64,000 nt of DNA from Methylacidimicrobium fagopyrum (GCA_026225255.1 JAMFSJ010000002.1:1-64000), one strand, 5' to 3'; numbered from the stretch's first letter, positions 50,465 through 61,402 are shown. Translations and numbers: made by a program. The notes: generated from the sequence alone by a model not told the origin.

Positions 50465-51763
50465 ATGCACGATTTTCATTACGTCGGAAATAAATTATTT
50501 TGTGAAGGTGTCGCGGTTGAAACGCTCACCAAAAAATTCGGCACGCCGCTTTATGTCTATTCCCAAAACACGGTCACCGATCATTTTCAGAAATTAGACG
50601 CTGCGCTCGGGCCGCTGGATCATTTGATTTGTTTCGCGATGAAGGCGAACTCCAATCTCTCCGTCATGCGCGTGCTCGCGAAGCTCGGCAGCGGGTTCGA
50701 CGTGGTCAGCGCGGGCGAATTGCAACGCGTCATCGCGGCGGGCGGCGATCCGAAACTCTGCGTTTTTGCGGGCGTGGCGAAATCGGAAAGCGAAATTGAA
50801 TTCGCGCTGCGCAAAGGCATTTATTCTTTTAACGTCGAAAGCGAACCGGAAATCACGCGGATCAATAAAGTGGCCGCGCGGTTGAAAAAAATCGCGCCGA
50901 TCGCCGTGCGCGTGAATCCAAACATCGAAGCGCACACGCACGCGAAAATCACGACGGGCACTTACGAAAATAAATTCGGCATCGCGTTCGAGAACATCGA
51001 AGGCGTTTATGCGCGGGCGGCGAAGTTGAAAAACATCAAGCTGCGCGGGATCCAAATGCACATCGGTTCGCAGTTGACGCAGACGTCGCCTTACGAGCTG
51101 GCGGTGACGAAAGTATTGCCGTTGGTCAAAAAACTGGCGGCAAAATATAAGCTGGAATTTTTTAGTCCCGGCGGCGGACTGGGCATCGTTTATAATCCGG
51201 CACTGGCGAGCGGTTCGTCCGCGTGGTGGAAAACGGAAGCGGCGAAGGGCATCATGACGCCGGCGACGTATGCGGAAAAATTGTTGCCGCTGTTGCAACC
51301 GCTGGGTTTGAAAATTCTGATCGAGCCGGGTCGTTTCATCGTGGGTAACGCGGGCGTTTTGGTGACGCAGGTGGAATATGTGAAGCGAACGGGCAAAAAG
51401 AATTTCGTGATCGTGGACGCGGCGATGAATGATTTGATCCGTCCGGCGTTTTACGATGCGTATCATGAAATCGTGCCGTTGACGAAAAAAGCGGGCGCGA
51501 CAATTCCGTCCGACGTGGTCGGCGGCATTTGCGAATCCGGCGATTATTTCTGCAAAGACCGTCCGCTGGCGAAAGTCGGCGAGGGCGATCAACTCGCGTT
51601 GTTGAGCGCGGGCGCTTATGGTTTCGTGATGTCATCGAATTATAATGCGCGTCCGTTTGCCGCGGAAGTTTTGGTGAGCGGCAAGCAAGCCGCCGCCGCG
51701 CGCGAACGTCAAAAGGTTGAAAAAATCTGGGAAGACGAAAAAATTGTGTCATGGTTGAAGTGA
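50465..51763 (+). CDS. lysA: Diaminopimelate decarboxylase
   Basis: ICFAMKANSNLSVMRVLAKLGSGFDVVSAGEL, LRGIQMHIGSQLT, GGICESGDYFCKDR, AGAYGFVMSSNYNARP. Confidence 0.97.
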   Translation: MHDFHYVGNKLFCEGVAVETLTKKFGTPLYVYSQNTVTDHFQKLDAALGPLDHLICFAMKANSNLSVMRVLAKLGSGFDVVSAGELQRVIAAGGDPKLCVFAGVAKSESEIEFALRKGIYSFNVESEPEITRINKVAARLKKIAPIAVRVNPNIEAHTHAKITTGTYENKFGIAFENIEGVYARAAKLKNIKLRGIQMHIGSQLTQTSPYELAVTKVLPLVKKLAAKYKLEFFSPGGGLGIVYNPALASGSSAWWKTEAAKGIMTPATYAEKLLPLLQPLGLKILIEPGRFIVGNAGVLVTQVEYVKRTGKKNFVIVDAAMNDLIRPAFYDAYHEIVPLTKKAGATIPSDVVGGICESGDYFCKDRPLAKVGEGDQLALLSAGAYGFVMSSNYNARPFAAEVLVSGKQAAAARERQKVEKIWEDEKIVSWLK

Positions 51764-51767
51764 GTTT

Positions 51768-52964
51768 GTGAACAACGGCTATTCCATAGCGGCGTATTGG
51801 GCGGGCGGGATGGACGAAGACGGCCTGGCCGACTGGGCGCGCCGTCTGCGTAATCGCTTGCCGGCAGCGGAAGTTTCGCTCGGCTTGGTATTCATGTCGC
51901 CGAATTTTTTCCCGCACGCGGCGCAGGTTTTGGAAATCCTCCGGGTGCACGCAAAAATCCCTTTGCTCGTCGGTTGTTCGAGCAGCGGCGTGATTGCCGG
52001 TGGCGAAGAAATTGAAAGCGCCGGAGGCTTGTCGCTGTCGCTGCATTCGTTGCCGGGCGCAAAATTGGAATCGGTTCGTTTCACGCAGGAACAAGTCGAG
52101 GCGGCTGCGGGCGATGACAATTATTGGCCGGTCGAAACCGGCATCGCGCCGCAAAACGTGAACGGTTGGCTTACGTTTATCGATCCGTTTCACATGGATG
52201 CGGAAGCGTGGTTACGTTCGTGGAATAAAAATTATGCGGCGCTGCCGGTTTATGGCGGCTTGGCGAGCGGCACTTTTCCCGAACCGTTTTCGCAGGTTTA
52301 TCTGAACGGCGACGTTTTTGAAGATGGCGGCGTGGCGATCGCAGTCGGGGGCGACGTGATGTTGAGCGGCGTCGTCGCGCAAGGTTGCACGCCCATCGGC
52401 GAAGCGTGGACGTTGACACGCGTGGAGCAAAATTTGATCCGCCAGATCGGCAATCGTCGCGCCTACACAGTGCTCGAGGAAACGGTCAGCCAGTTGACGC
52501 CCGCGGAACAACTGCAGGCGCGCGGCAATCTCTTCATCGGCCTGGTCGTGAACGAATATCTGGAAGATTTTCATCGCGGCGATTTTCTCGTGCGCAATCT
52601 GATCGGCGGCGATCCGAATTCCGGGGTGCTCGCGGTCGGCGCCTTGCCGCGCATGGGCCAGACGATTCAATTTCAACGGCGCGATGCCGCGACCGCCTCG
52701 CAAGACATGAATGACTTGCTGGCCACCGCAAAAACCCAGCTCGCGGACAAGACGATTTACGGCGGCTGTCTTTTTTGTTGCTACGGTCGCGGCAAAGGAC
52801 TTTTTGGCAAAGTCAGCCACGACGCCGGCTTGGTGCAGAAACATTTTGGCGCGATGGGTTTAGGCGGATTTTTCTGCAACGGCGAAATTGGACCCATCGG
52901 CGAAAAGAATTTTCTGCATAGTCACACCGCTGCGCTCGCGCTGTTTGTCAAAAAGGAACGATAA
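51768..52964 (+). CDS. FIST-domain (FIST N/C) signal-transduction-type protein
   Basis: LLVGCSSSGVIAGGEEIESAGGLSLSLHSLPG; VALAVGGDVMLSGVVAQGCTPIGEAWTLTRVEQN-type FIST; GGCLFCCYGRGKGLFG ... GFFCNGEIGPIGEKNFLHSHTAALALF. Start codon uncertain. Confidence 0.85.
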   Translation: MNNGYSIAAYWAGGMDEDGLADWARRLRNRLPAAEVSLGLVFMSPNFFPHAAQVLEILRVHAKIPLLVGCSSSGVIAGGEEIESAGGLSLSLHSLPGAKLESVRFTQEQVEAAAGDDNYWPVETGIAPQNVNGWLTFIDPFHMDAEAWLRSWNKNYAALPVYGGLASGTFPEPFSQVYLNGDVFEDGGVAIAVGGDVMLSGVVAQGCTPIGEAWTLTRVEQNLIRQIGNRRAYTVLEETVSQLTPAEQLQARGNLFIGLVVNEYLEDFHRGDFLVRNLIGGDPNSGVLAVGALPRMGQTIQFQRRDAATASQDMNDLLATAKTQLADKTIYGGCLFCCYGRGKGLFGKVSHDAGLVQKHFGAMGLGGFFCNGEIGPIGEKNFLHSHTAALALFVKKER

Positions 52965-52976
52965 TTCGTCTTTGCA

Positions 52977-53982
52977 TTTGCCGGACAAGCCGCCATCCTC
53001 ACCTGAATTTGTGCCAGACGAACAACCAAATCTAAATCAGCCCGCCACTGCGGCGCGCCGTCCCAGCAATCGCCGTCGCGGTCGTCGGGGTGGACGCGGT
53101 CGTGGTCGCGACCCTCGTCCCATGTCGGAAACTGCTACTCTCCCTAACGCCGAAGAAACTTCGCCCGCGCCCGCAACGGCAGCGGAAAATAATCCAGCCG
53201 TGGAAAACTCCAAGGTTGAATCCGCGCCGGAAAATTCCGGTGCCCCCGAAATCGCCCAACCCGTTGCCGCTGCTGAAAATGCGCCGGAACAACCCGCTGG
53301 CGAAAAACCCATTGCTCCGCCGCGTCCGCCGCCCATCCGGCTCACGCCCCGGCCTGACCGTCCCGAACGGCCCGAGCGCGGTGAGCGTCAAGATCGTGGC
53401 GAACGTGGTGAACGCCCCGAGCGCACCGAAAGACCGGAACGCGCCGATCGCGGCGAACGTCCGGAACGGGCGGAGCGGCAAGAGCGTCCGGAACGTCGCC
53501 CCGAGCCGCCGCGCCAGCCGAAACCGTGGGTCAAGCCCGCTGATTTTCGCGAGGCTGATACCTCCGCCATTCATCAAGCCGTTGTCCACGCGACCGAAAT
53601 CGCGGAGTCATTGAAGATGATGACGGATCGCATTGACGAAATTTTGGAATTGGTCGAAGTTGCCGAACGCCAGAAACTCGCCGACGAACGCGAATTGGAT
53701 AATCTTCGCCGCGCCCTGCGCCGCATTCAGCCGCCGCGCCAGTTGGACGAACCGCCGCAACGCGATGCACAGCGGGATTCACAACGCGGCCAATCACGCG
53801 ATTCGCAACGTGAACCGCGGCGAGATTCACGCAATGAATCGCGCCCACGCCCGGAAGCCCCGCAAAACCAGCCGGAGCCGTCAGGTCACGAAGCGCCCGC
53901 GGAAACGCCGACGGAACCGACCGAATCTCACGAGCCGGAAAGCCACGACGACCATGGCGATGAGCCGCGGCGTTTGGAATGA
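52977..53982 (+). CDS. Low-complexity R/P/E-rich (disordered) protein with short C-terminal coiled coil
   Basis: NRRRGRRGGRGRGRDPRP; RPERPERGERQDRGERGERPERTERPERADRGERPERAERQERPERRPEPPRQ; DEILELVEVAERQKLADERELDNLRRALRRIQ. Start uncertain; TTG 52977 proposed. Confidence 0.6.
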
Positions 53983-53997
53983 TTTTATTTCCGCGCC

Positions 53998-54411
53998 ATG
54001 AACCTCGCGGAAAAACAAAATCAAATCACCGCCGAATTGACCGCCCTTAAAAACGGGCAAGACCGTCTGGCCTTGCTCGTTGAAAAAGCTAAAGCCAGCT
54101 CGCCGCTCGCGTCGGAATTGCGCACGGTCGAAAATTTGATTCCCGGCTGCCTCGCCAAATTATGGTTCACCGCTGAATTTCGCGACGGGAAATGTTTCTA
54201 CGCGTGCGATTCCGATTCACTCGTTGTCAAAGCCATCGCCGGCTTGCTCTGCGATTTTTACAGCGATCAATTGGCGTTCGAAATTCTCGCGCATAATCCC
54301 GGTTTTCTTGCGCCCCTCGGCATCACGCAACATCTCACGCCTAACCGCCGGAACGCCCTCGCCAAAGTCTGGGAACGGATCCACGAATTTGCCGAGGTTA
54401 ACGTGAAATGA
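53998..54411 (+). CDS. sufE: SufE-family Fe-S assembly protein
   Basis: TVENLIPGCLAKLWFTAEFRDGKCFYACDSDSLVVKAIAGLLCDFYS ... LTPNRRNALAKVWERI. Confidence 0.93.
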   Translation: MNLAEKQNQITAELTALKNGQDRLALLVEKAKASSPLASELRTVENLIPGCLAKLWFTAEFRDGKCFYACDSDSLVVKAIAGLLCDFYSDQLAFEILAHNPGFLAPLGITQHLTPNRRNALAKVWERIHEFAEVNVK

Positions 54412-55211
54412 ATTTCTACGACGCCCACAATCATTTGCAAGACGACCGTTTCGCTGGCCAGCAAAGCGAACTGCTCGCGGCGTGCGAAAAAGTTGGCGTG
54501 ACGCGCATGGTCGTGAACGGCGCCTGTGAAAGCGATTGGCCGCAAGTCCTCGCCTTGGCGCACGCGAACAAAATGGTGTTGCCGAGTTTTGGTTATCATC
54601 CGTGGTATTTGGCCGAGTGCACCGTTGATTGGCAAAAAAATCTTGAAAATTTTCTCGATCAAATTCCCAGCGCCGTCGGTGAAATTGGCCTCGATCGCTG
54701 GAAACCGGACTTGGCTTATGCCGGACAGGAAGAGATTTTTCTCATGCAACTGCGTATCGCTACCGAGCGCAATCTGCCTGTGAGCATTCACTGTTTGCAG
54801 GCGTGGGGACGAATGCACGAATTGCTCCGCGATCATCCGCGTCCTTTACGCGGATTCGTGCTGCACAGTTTTGGCGGTCCGCTGGAAATGATTCCTGCGT
54901 TCGCCAAACTCGGCGCGTATTTCAGTTTCCCCGGCTACTTCTTGCATGAGCGTAAACTGCGTCAACGCGAAACTTTCAAGCAGGTTCCGCCCGATCGTTT
55001 GCTTGTAGAAACCGATGCGCCCGACCAGCCTTTACCTGAATCTGAAAATCGTTTTCCGCTTTTTGGCGTTGAGGGTAAACCGGTGAATCATCCGGCCAAT
55101 CTTGTAGCGGTTTACGAAGGGTTGGCACAATTACTTGGTGAGAAAACTGAATTACTGACGGTGCGCATTGAAGAAAATTTTCTGCGAGTTTTCGGAGCGC
55201 CGATCTCCTGA
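54408..55211 (+). CDS. TatD-family hydrolase
   Basis: MNFYDAHNHLQDDRF, SFGYHPWYL, VGEIGLDRWKPD, LPVSIHCLQAWGRM, LLVETDAPDQPL; C-terminus GAPIS supplied by palindromic repeat. Confidence 0.93.
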   Translation: MNFYDAHNHLQDDRFAGQQSELLAACEKVGVTRMVVNGACESDWPQVLALAHANKMVLPSFGYHPWYLAECTVDWQKNLENFLDQIPSAVGEIGLDRWKPDLAYAGQEEIFLMQLRIATERNLPVSIHCLQAWGRMHELLRDHPRPLRGFVLHSFGGPLEMIPAFAKLGAYFSFPGYFLHERKLRQRETFKQVPPDRLLVETDAPDQPLPESENRFPLFGVEGKPVNHPANLVAVYEGLAQLLGEKTELLTVRIEENFLRVFGAPIS

Positions 55212-55260
55212 TCGGCTCGACGAAAGATAGAAAGTTACCGATCAGGAAATTGGCGCTCCG
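55195..55260. repeat. Dispersed palindromic repeat, copy 3
   Basis: ggagcgccgatctcctgatcggctc ... ttaccgatcaggaaattggcgctcc; covers the 3' ends of tatD (+) and tcdA (-). Confidence 0.88.
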
Positions 55261-56036
55261 CTTTTGCCTTCCGCAATTTTCCGCACAATAAATCCTGCCG
55301 CCGCAAAACCAAAAGCACCGGTCACAAACGTTGCCGAGCCCAGACCGCCGTCGCAATTCAGGCGCGAGCCTTCTTCGGTTGCCGCGCGGTTTTCGCCCAC
55401 CGAACCATCGGGCTGTGGGAAGATAGTTTTTTCCACCGAATACACGCACGGCAAAGACATCACGCGATGTTCGGCGGGAAAATGATGTTCTTTGCGCAAA
55501 CGCCGTCGCACTTCGGACAGCAATTTATCGTGGCTGGCCTTCGATAAATCGCCGAGCCGCACGGAAGCGAGATCGCGGCGTCCGCCCGCGCCGCCGCAGG
55601 TGATGACCGGCAGATTTTTATCGCGACATTGCACGAGCAGCAAAATTTTATTAGTCACGTCATCAATCGCGTCGAGGATGAAATCGAATTTCGGCGCGAG
55701 CAATTCGCCGGCGGTTTGTGCGTTGAAAAAGCGTTGTTCCACCGCCACACGACATTCGGGATTGATGGCGCGGATGCGTTCGGCCATGACTTCGACTTTC
55801 GCGCGGCCCACGGTTTCCGTGAGCGCAGGCAATTGGCGGTTGATATTCGTCACGCAGACTTCGTCCAAATCCACCAGTGTCAACGCGCCGATGCCCGAGC
55901 GCGCCAACGCCTCGACCGCCCAAGTGCCGACGCCGCCGATGCCAATCACGCAGACATGCGCCGCCCGCAACTTTTGCAAACCCGCTTTGCCGTAAAGTTT
56001 TGCGATGCCGCCGAATCGTGTTTCAAAATCACTCAT
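55242..56036 (-). CDS. tcdA: tRNA threonylcarbamoyladenosine dehydratase (ThiF/HesA family)
   Basis: MSDFETRFGGIAKLYGKAGLQKLRAAHVCVIGIGGVGTWAVEALARSGIGALTLVDLDEVCVTNINRQ; start at 56036. Confidence 0.93.
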   Translation of the reverse strand: MSDFETRFGGIAKLYGKAGLQKLRAAHVCVIGIGGVGTWAVEALARSGIGALTLVDLDEVCVTNINRQLPALTETVGRAKVEVMAERIRAINPECRVAVEQRFFNAQTAGELLAPKFDFILDAIDDVTNKILLLVQCRDKNLPVITCGGAGGRRDLASVRLGDLSKASHDKLLSEVRRRLRKEHHFPAEHRVMSLPCVYSVEKTIFPQPDGSVGENRAATEEGSRLNCDGGLGSATFVTGAFGFAAAGFIVRKIAEGKSGAPIS

Positions 56037-56204
56037 GTGCCGGGGAAATTTTAAACACAAAAGATACGAAAGTAAAAAGCTTGGACGGGAATTTAACGCA
56101 AGGACGCAAAGGCACGAAGACGCAAGGAGCGTTTGTTAAAAGGGGGCTTGGGGGTTGGGGCAAAGTGACTGCTCTTGCCCCAATTATCAAGTTTTGGAAT
56201 TTTC

Positions 56205-56248
56205 ACAGAAGGGAACGAAGTGAACAAAGACTCTTCGTTCCCTTCTGT
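56205..56248 (+). terminator. Strong hairpin with T-run, orphan terminator
   Basis: Perfect 15-bp stem acagaagggaacgaa/ttcgttcccttctgt followed by tcattttttt. Confidence 0.6.
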
Positions 56249-56283
56249 TCATTTTTTTAAAACAGCCACGCGGCAACTTGGTT

Positions 56284-58398
56284 TTACTGGCTTAATTGTT
56301 GTAGTAAAATTGTCGCTTCATGGGTCGGCGGCTGGCAGGCATTGCCGGTGCAGACGAAGGCGGTTGCGTCATTTTTTGAAGTCAGTGTTTTTGCAAACGG
56401 TTCGACGGCACCAAGGTTGCCCAGCACAATTTTATTCGGCTGATAAACCGAGTGCGCGGCATGAAGCAGGTTTTGAAATTCGACTGACTCACTTTTCCCG
56501 GCGATGACGATGCGCCGCGGTTCATCCAGCCAGAAGTCGAGCGCGTTCAACATGAAAGCAAGTGAGGCCGGCTGGCTTTGTAGGCGGTGCGCAAAGAGTT
56601 GCAGTGTCATCTCGGCGGCGTGCTTAAAATCTTCGCGACCAGTGATGCCGGCGAGTTTGAGCAGCGCGCGCGTGGCGACGGAATTGCCGCTGGGTTCTGC
56701 GCCGTCGTAGTCGTCTTTCACACGCAGGATCAAATCGTTCGTGCCCGCGAGGCTCTGCCAAAATCCCCCGTTCGCGGCATCGTAAAATTTGGCGAGCAAC
56801 ACTTCGGCGAGTTCGATGGCAAAATCCAAATGGCTTGGCGCGAGCGTGGCTTCGTAAAGTTGAATCACGCCGTCGAGCAGGAATGCGTAGCCTTCGAGGA
56901 GTTGGACGTTGTCACGTTCGCCATCACGCCAGCGGTGGAATAATGTGCCGACGTTATCTTGTGGGCGATCCGGCCCGGCCGAGAGGATGTCGGTCGCACT
57001 TTTTACCCACAGTTTTTCGCGAATGAACGCTACGTTTTTCTCGGCCGCCACGCGATATTTCTCATCGTTTAAAACAACGGACGCGCGGGCAAACGCGCCG
57101 AGCATCAGGCCGTTCCATGAGGCGAGAACTTTATCGTCGAGATGCGGACGAATGCGCGTGGCGAGCACGGCGAGCATTTTGGTTTTGGCGGCGGCGAGCA
57201 AAGGTTGATCAGCGGCGGGAACGTTTGGGTTCACTACGCTCAAAATATTTTGTCCCGTCAGCGGTGTGGGATGACTGTGGTCGACGAAGTTTCCTTCGGC
57301 GGTGATGCCGAAATAGGTCGCGGCGACATTGTATTCCTCGACCGTGAGCAGCTTGGAAAGTTCGTCTTTGGTCCAACAATAATATTTGCCTTCGTGACCT
57401 TCACTGTCAGCGTCTTCGGCGGAATAAAACCCACCGTCGGGATGCGTCATGTCGCGCAAAACGTAATCCAAAATATCGCGCGCGACCCCGCCGTAAATTT
57501 GAGGTTTTAGATTTGAGATTTCAGGCTGGCTGATCAGGTGCGCGTCGAGATAAAGCTGCACAAGCTGCGCGTTGTCGTAGAGCATTTTCTCGAAATGCGG
57601 CACAAGCCATTCGGCATCCACGGCGTAGCGCGCGAAACCGCCGCCGAGTTGATCATGAATGCCGCCAGCATTCATGCGGTCGCAGGTGTGCAAAACCATT
57701 TTGATCGCCGCGTCATCGCCGAACCGTTTGGCCGCGCGCAACACGAGCAACGGAATGCCGGGCTGCGGAAATTTGGGCGCGCCGCCGAAACCGCCGTTCG
57801 CGGGATCGTAAGCATCCTTGAACATTTCCGTCGCGTGCCGGAGCGTTTGGGGCGTGAGCGGGAGGTTCTCCTTCGCATCGCGGGCGGTGACGAGTTCGAG
57901 GCGCGCGTGCAATTCGTCGGCGGACGCGGCGATCTCTAATTTCCGTTCGCGCCACAGGCCGGCGATCTGTTCGAGCAATTGCAAAAAACTTGGACGACCA
58001 TGGCGTGCGTCCGGCGGAAAATACGTGCCGCCAAAAAACGGCTTTAATTCCGGCGTGAGAAAAACATTCAACGGCCAACCGCCGCTGCCGGTCGTGGATT
58101 GCACGAAGGTCATGTAAATTTTATCCACGTCGGGCCGTTCTTCGCGGTCCACCTTGATGCTGACAAAATGTTCGCGCAAAAACGCGCCGACCTTTTCGTC
58201 CTCAAAACTTTCCCGTTCCATGACGTGACACCAATGGCACGTCGAATAGCCGATGCTCAAAAAAATCGGTTTGTCTTCCGTGCGCGCCTTGGCGAACGCC
58301 TCGTCGTTCCACGCGCACCAATCCACGGGATTGTGCGCGTGTTGGAGCAGATACGGCGATTTTTCGCGGGCGAGCCGGTTCGTGTGCATTTTGATCAC
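56284..58398 (-). CDS. Thioredoxin-domain protein, YyaL/DUF255 family
   Basis: [90 protein letters not shown]. Confidence 0.96.
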   Translation of the reverse strand: MIKMHTNRLAREKSPYLLQHAHNPVDWCAWNDEAFAKARTEDKPIFLSIGYSTCHWCHVMERESFEDEKVGAFLREHFVSIKVDREERPDVDKIYMTFVQSTTGSGGWPLNVFLTPELKPFFGGTYFPPDARHGRPSFLQLLEQIAGLWRERKLEIAASADELHARLELVTARDAKENLPLTPQTLRHATEMFKDAYDPANGGFGGAPKFPQPGIPLLVLRAAKRFGDDAAIKMVLHTCDRMNAGGIHDQLGGGFARYAVDAEWLVPHFEKMLYDNAQLVQLYLDAHLISQPEISNLKPQIYGGVARDILDYVLRDMTHPDGGFYSAEDADSEGHEGKYYCWTKDELSKLLTVEEYNVAATYFGITAEGNFVDHSHPTPLTGQNILSVVNPNVPAADQPLLAAAKTKMLAVLATRIRPHLDDKVLASWNGLMLGAFARASVVLNDEKYRVAAEKNVAFIREKLWVKSATDILSAGPDRPQDNVGTLFHRWRDGERDNVQLLEGYAFLLDGVIQLYEATLAPSHLDFAIELAEVLLAKFYDAANGGFWQSLAGTNDLILRVKDDYDGAEPSGNSVATRALLKLAGITGREDFKHAAEMTLQLFAHRLQSQPASLAFMLNALDFWLDEPRRIVIAGKSESVEFQNLLHAAHSVYQPNKIVLGNLGAVEPFAKTLTSKNDATAFVCTGNACQPPTHEATILLQQLSQ

Positions 58399-58505
58399 GA
58401 GACAGAATTAACAGAATTATTCAGAATTTAAACCGGCAAAATTTTCGATCCCGGCCGGTTAAAATTGAAATCGTCTCCCCCGCGCATTTCAACTAGACTG
58501 AACTA

Positions 58506-59237
58506 ATGTTGTGGAAAAAAACGTGGCAACCGGAAGCGGTGCTGATGCTGGCGGGCGGCATCGTGCTCTCGTTTTTTCTAGGCGGCCTCGCGGTGGAACT
58601 CTTGCGTCGCGGACACGTCGCCGGTTTTCAAACGGCGGATGATGTCGGCAGCGTCTTGCTGGCCACGTTGAGTTTTCACGGCGCGGTGATCGTGCTGGGA
58701 ACGGTCTTTTTGAAATTGCACAATTTGAGTTGGTGCGACGTGCTCGGCTTGCGCGGCGTGAACTGGCAACGTCATTTATTCATGGCCGTCGGCGTCTTGG
58801 TGATGGTCGCGCCGTTGATGATCGGTTTGAAAATTGTTTCCGAATTGCTGATGAAGCAGATTGGCTGGAAGGTGGAAGATCAAGATGCGGTGGCAATGTT
58901 TTTGGGCATCAAGTCCATGGCACTGAAGATTTATATGGGGATTTTTGCGGTTGTGATTGCGCCGATCGCGGAGGAATTTATTTTTCGCGGGTTGTTATAT
59001 TCAACGGCCAAAAAATTGGGATGGCCGAAATGGGGTGCGGTGGGCGCCAGTTTTTTGTTCGCGCTCATTCATTTCAGCGCGCCGATTTTTCTGCCGCTGT
59101 TCGTTTTTGCGCTCGCGCTGACGTGGCTTTACGAGCGGACGGAAGGTTTGCTCGCCCCGATTTTTGCGCACGCGTTGTTCAACGGTGCGAATCTTGGCCT
59201 GTTAATTTTAGCGGATCATTTCGGTCTTAAACCTTGA
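58506..59237 (+). CDS. CPBP-family intramembrane glutamic endopeptidase
   Basis: VIAPIAEEFIFRGLLYSTAKKLG ... ALIHFSAPIFLPLFVFALALTWLYERTEGLLAPIFAHALFN. Confidence 0.93.
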   Translation: MLWKKTWQPEAVLMLAGGIVLSFFLGGLAVELLRRGHVAGFQTADDVGSVLLATLSFHGAVIVLGTVFLKLHNLSWCDVLGLRGVNWQRHLFMAVGVLVMVAPLMIGLKIVSELLMKQIGWKVEDQDAVAMFLGIKSMALKIYMGIFAVVIAPIAEEFIFRGLLYSTAKKLGWPKWGAVGASFLFALIHFSAPIFLPLFVFALALTWLYERTEGLLAPIFAHALFNGANLGLLILADHFGLKP

Positions 59238-59240
59238 TTC

Positions 59241-60179
59241 ATGAACGAATTTGAACTCATTGCGCGCCTGACGAAATCGCTGCCGACCAACCATACGGTG
59301 ATGGTCGGCGCGGGTGATGATTGCGCGGTGCTGGATTTGGGCGTGGCGGAAAAGCTGATTTTATTCAAGACGGACGCGGTGGTTGAAGGGGTTCATTTCA
59401 CGCGCGAAACGCCGCCGGAAAAAGTCGGACGCAAAGCGCTCGCGCGTTGTTTGAGCGACATCGCGGCGATGGCGGGCACGCCGACGGCGGCGTTGGTGAC
59501 GATTGCGTTGCCGGAAAATTTCGACGCGGAATTTATCGCGAAAATTTACGACGGCTTGAACGCGCTGGCGCAGGAATTTGGCGTGGCGATTGTCGGCGGG
59601 GAAACGACGACGAATCCCGAACGCATTTTAATTTCCATCGCGCTGCTGGGAACGGTTTCACGCGGAAAACAATTTTTACGCAACGGCGCAAAAGTGGGCG
59701 ACGCGATTTTTGTGACGGGTGAACTGGGCGGTTCGCTCGCGGGCAAGCATCTGGATTTTGAGCCGCGTTTGGCCGAGGCGCGCTGGCTGGCGGAACATTT
59801 TCCCATTCACGCGCTGATGGATTTGAGCGACGGGCTGGCGGGCGATTTACGCCATATTTTGCGCGCGAGCGGCGTCGGCGCGGAAATTTTAAAAACAGCC
59901 GTGCCGATTGCGCGGGCGGCCAAATTGCGGGCGCGGGAAAATTCAGCGGCGAAACCGCCGCTCATCGCGGCGTTGAGTGATGGCGAAGATTTTGAATTAT
60001 TGTTCACCATCGCCAGCAGTGATGCGGTGAAGTTGCTCGACGGGTGGAAAAAACAATTTCCAAAACTGAAGCTAAGTTGCGTTGGAAAAATCGTCGCGGG
60101 CGACGGCGTGGTGCTGCGCGATCGCATGGGGGCGTATCAATTGAATACGAATGGCTACGCCCATTTTGCCGACAATTAA
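59241..60179 (+). CDS. thiL: Thiamine-monophosphate kinase
   Basis: MNEFELIARLTKSLPTNHTVMVGAGDDCAVLDLG, KALARCLSDIAAMAGTPTAALV, GGETTTNPERILISIALLG, LMDLSDGLAGDLRHILRASGVGAEI. Confidence 0.95.
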   Translation: MNEFELIARLTKSLPTNHTVMVGAGDDCAVLDLGVAEKLILFKTDAVVEGVHFTRETPPEKVGRKALARCLSDIAAMAGTPTAALVTIALPENFDAEFIAKIYDGLNALAQEFGVAIVGGETTTNPERILISIALLGTVSRGKQFLRNGAKVGDAIFVTGELGGSLAGKHLDFEPRLAEARWLAEHFPIHALMDLSDGLAGDLRHILRASGVGAEILKTAVPIARAAKLRARENSAAKPPLIAALSDGEDFELLFTIASSDAVKLLDGWKKQFPKLKLSCVGKIVAGDGVVLRDRMGAYQLNTNGYAHFADN

Positions 60180-60225
60180 TAAGGTAGAACTCGAGAACCG
60201 GTTGCTTTCGTTCCGGTATTCCTGA

Positions 60226-60649
<424 letters not shown>

Positions 60650-60669
<20 letters not shown>

Positions 60670-61276
60670 ATTTTCTTCAGAGCATCGGAGCGCGGCTTTG
60701 GCACGCGACGGACAAGTTCTCGCCGAGGCGACGGAAACCGGCGGCCGCGGGACGAACGCGCTTGCGCTGATCGAAAATGTTTTGGCGGAAGCAAAAATCG
60801 CGCGGGAAGAAATTGAGGTCATCGCGGTTGGATCAGGGCCAGGTTCTTACACGGGGATTCGCGCGGCGATCGCGGTGGCGCAGGGTTGGCAGTTGGCGCG
60901 CGGTGTCAAAGTGCTGGGTATTAGTAGCGTGGAAGCCATTGTGGCTCAGGCGCAGGCGGCGGAAATTTGGGGTCAGGTGAACGTCGTGATCGATGCGCAA
61001 CGCGGTGAATTTTATCTGGCGACGTGGGAAATTTCGGCGACGACGCGAATGGAAATTGCGCCGTTAAAAATTATCACGGCGGCGGAAATGGCTGCGCGGC
61101 AAAGTGCCGGAGAATTATTCGTTGGCCCGGACACGGGATTATTCCCAAACGCAGCGGCGATGGCGCGGCTGGCGGCAGGGCGGACGGATTTTATCCCGGG
61201 CGAAAAGCTGGAGCCGATTTATCTGCGGGAAACGACTTTCGTGAAAGCCCCAGCGGCGCGAGTGATGTCGGCCTGA
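60650..61276 (+). CDS. tsaB: tRNA threonylcarbamoyladenosine biosynthesis protein TsaB
   Basis: MTILALEFSSEHRSAALARDGQVLAEATE, AVGSGPGSYTGIRAAIAVAQGWQLA. Confidence 0.94.
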
Positions 61277-61402
61277 GCAGCAGGACAACGTTTGTCGCGT
61301 TTGTGGACAGGATAAGTGCTTGGCTATGCGATATTTGTCTGCGGGGCGATGTGGCACGCGGCGTGCTTGATGCAAGCTTCAGTTCAGTTGAAATGAAGCT
61401 TT

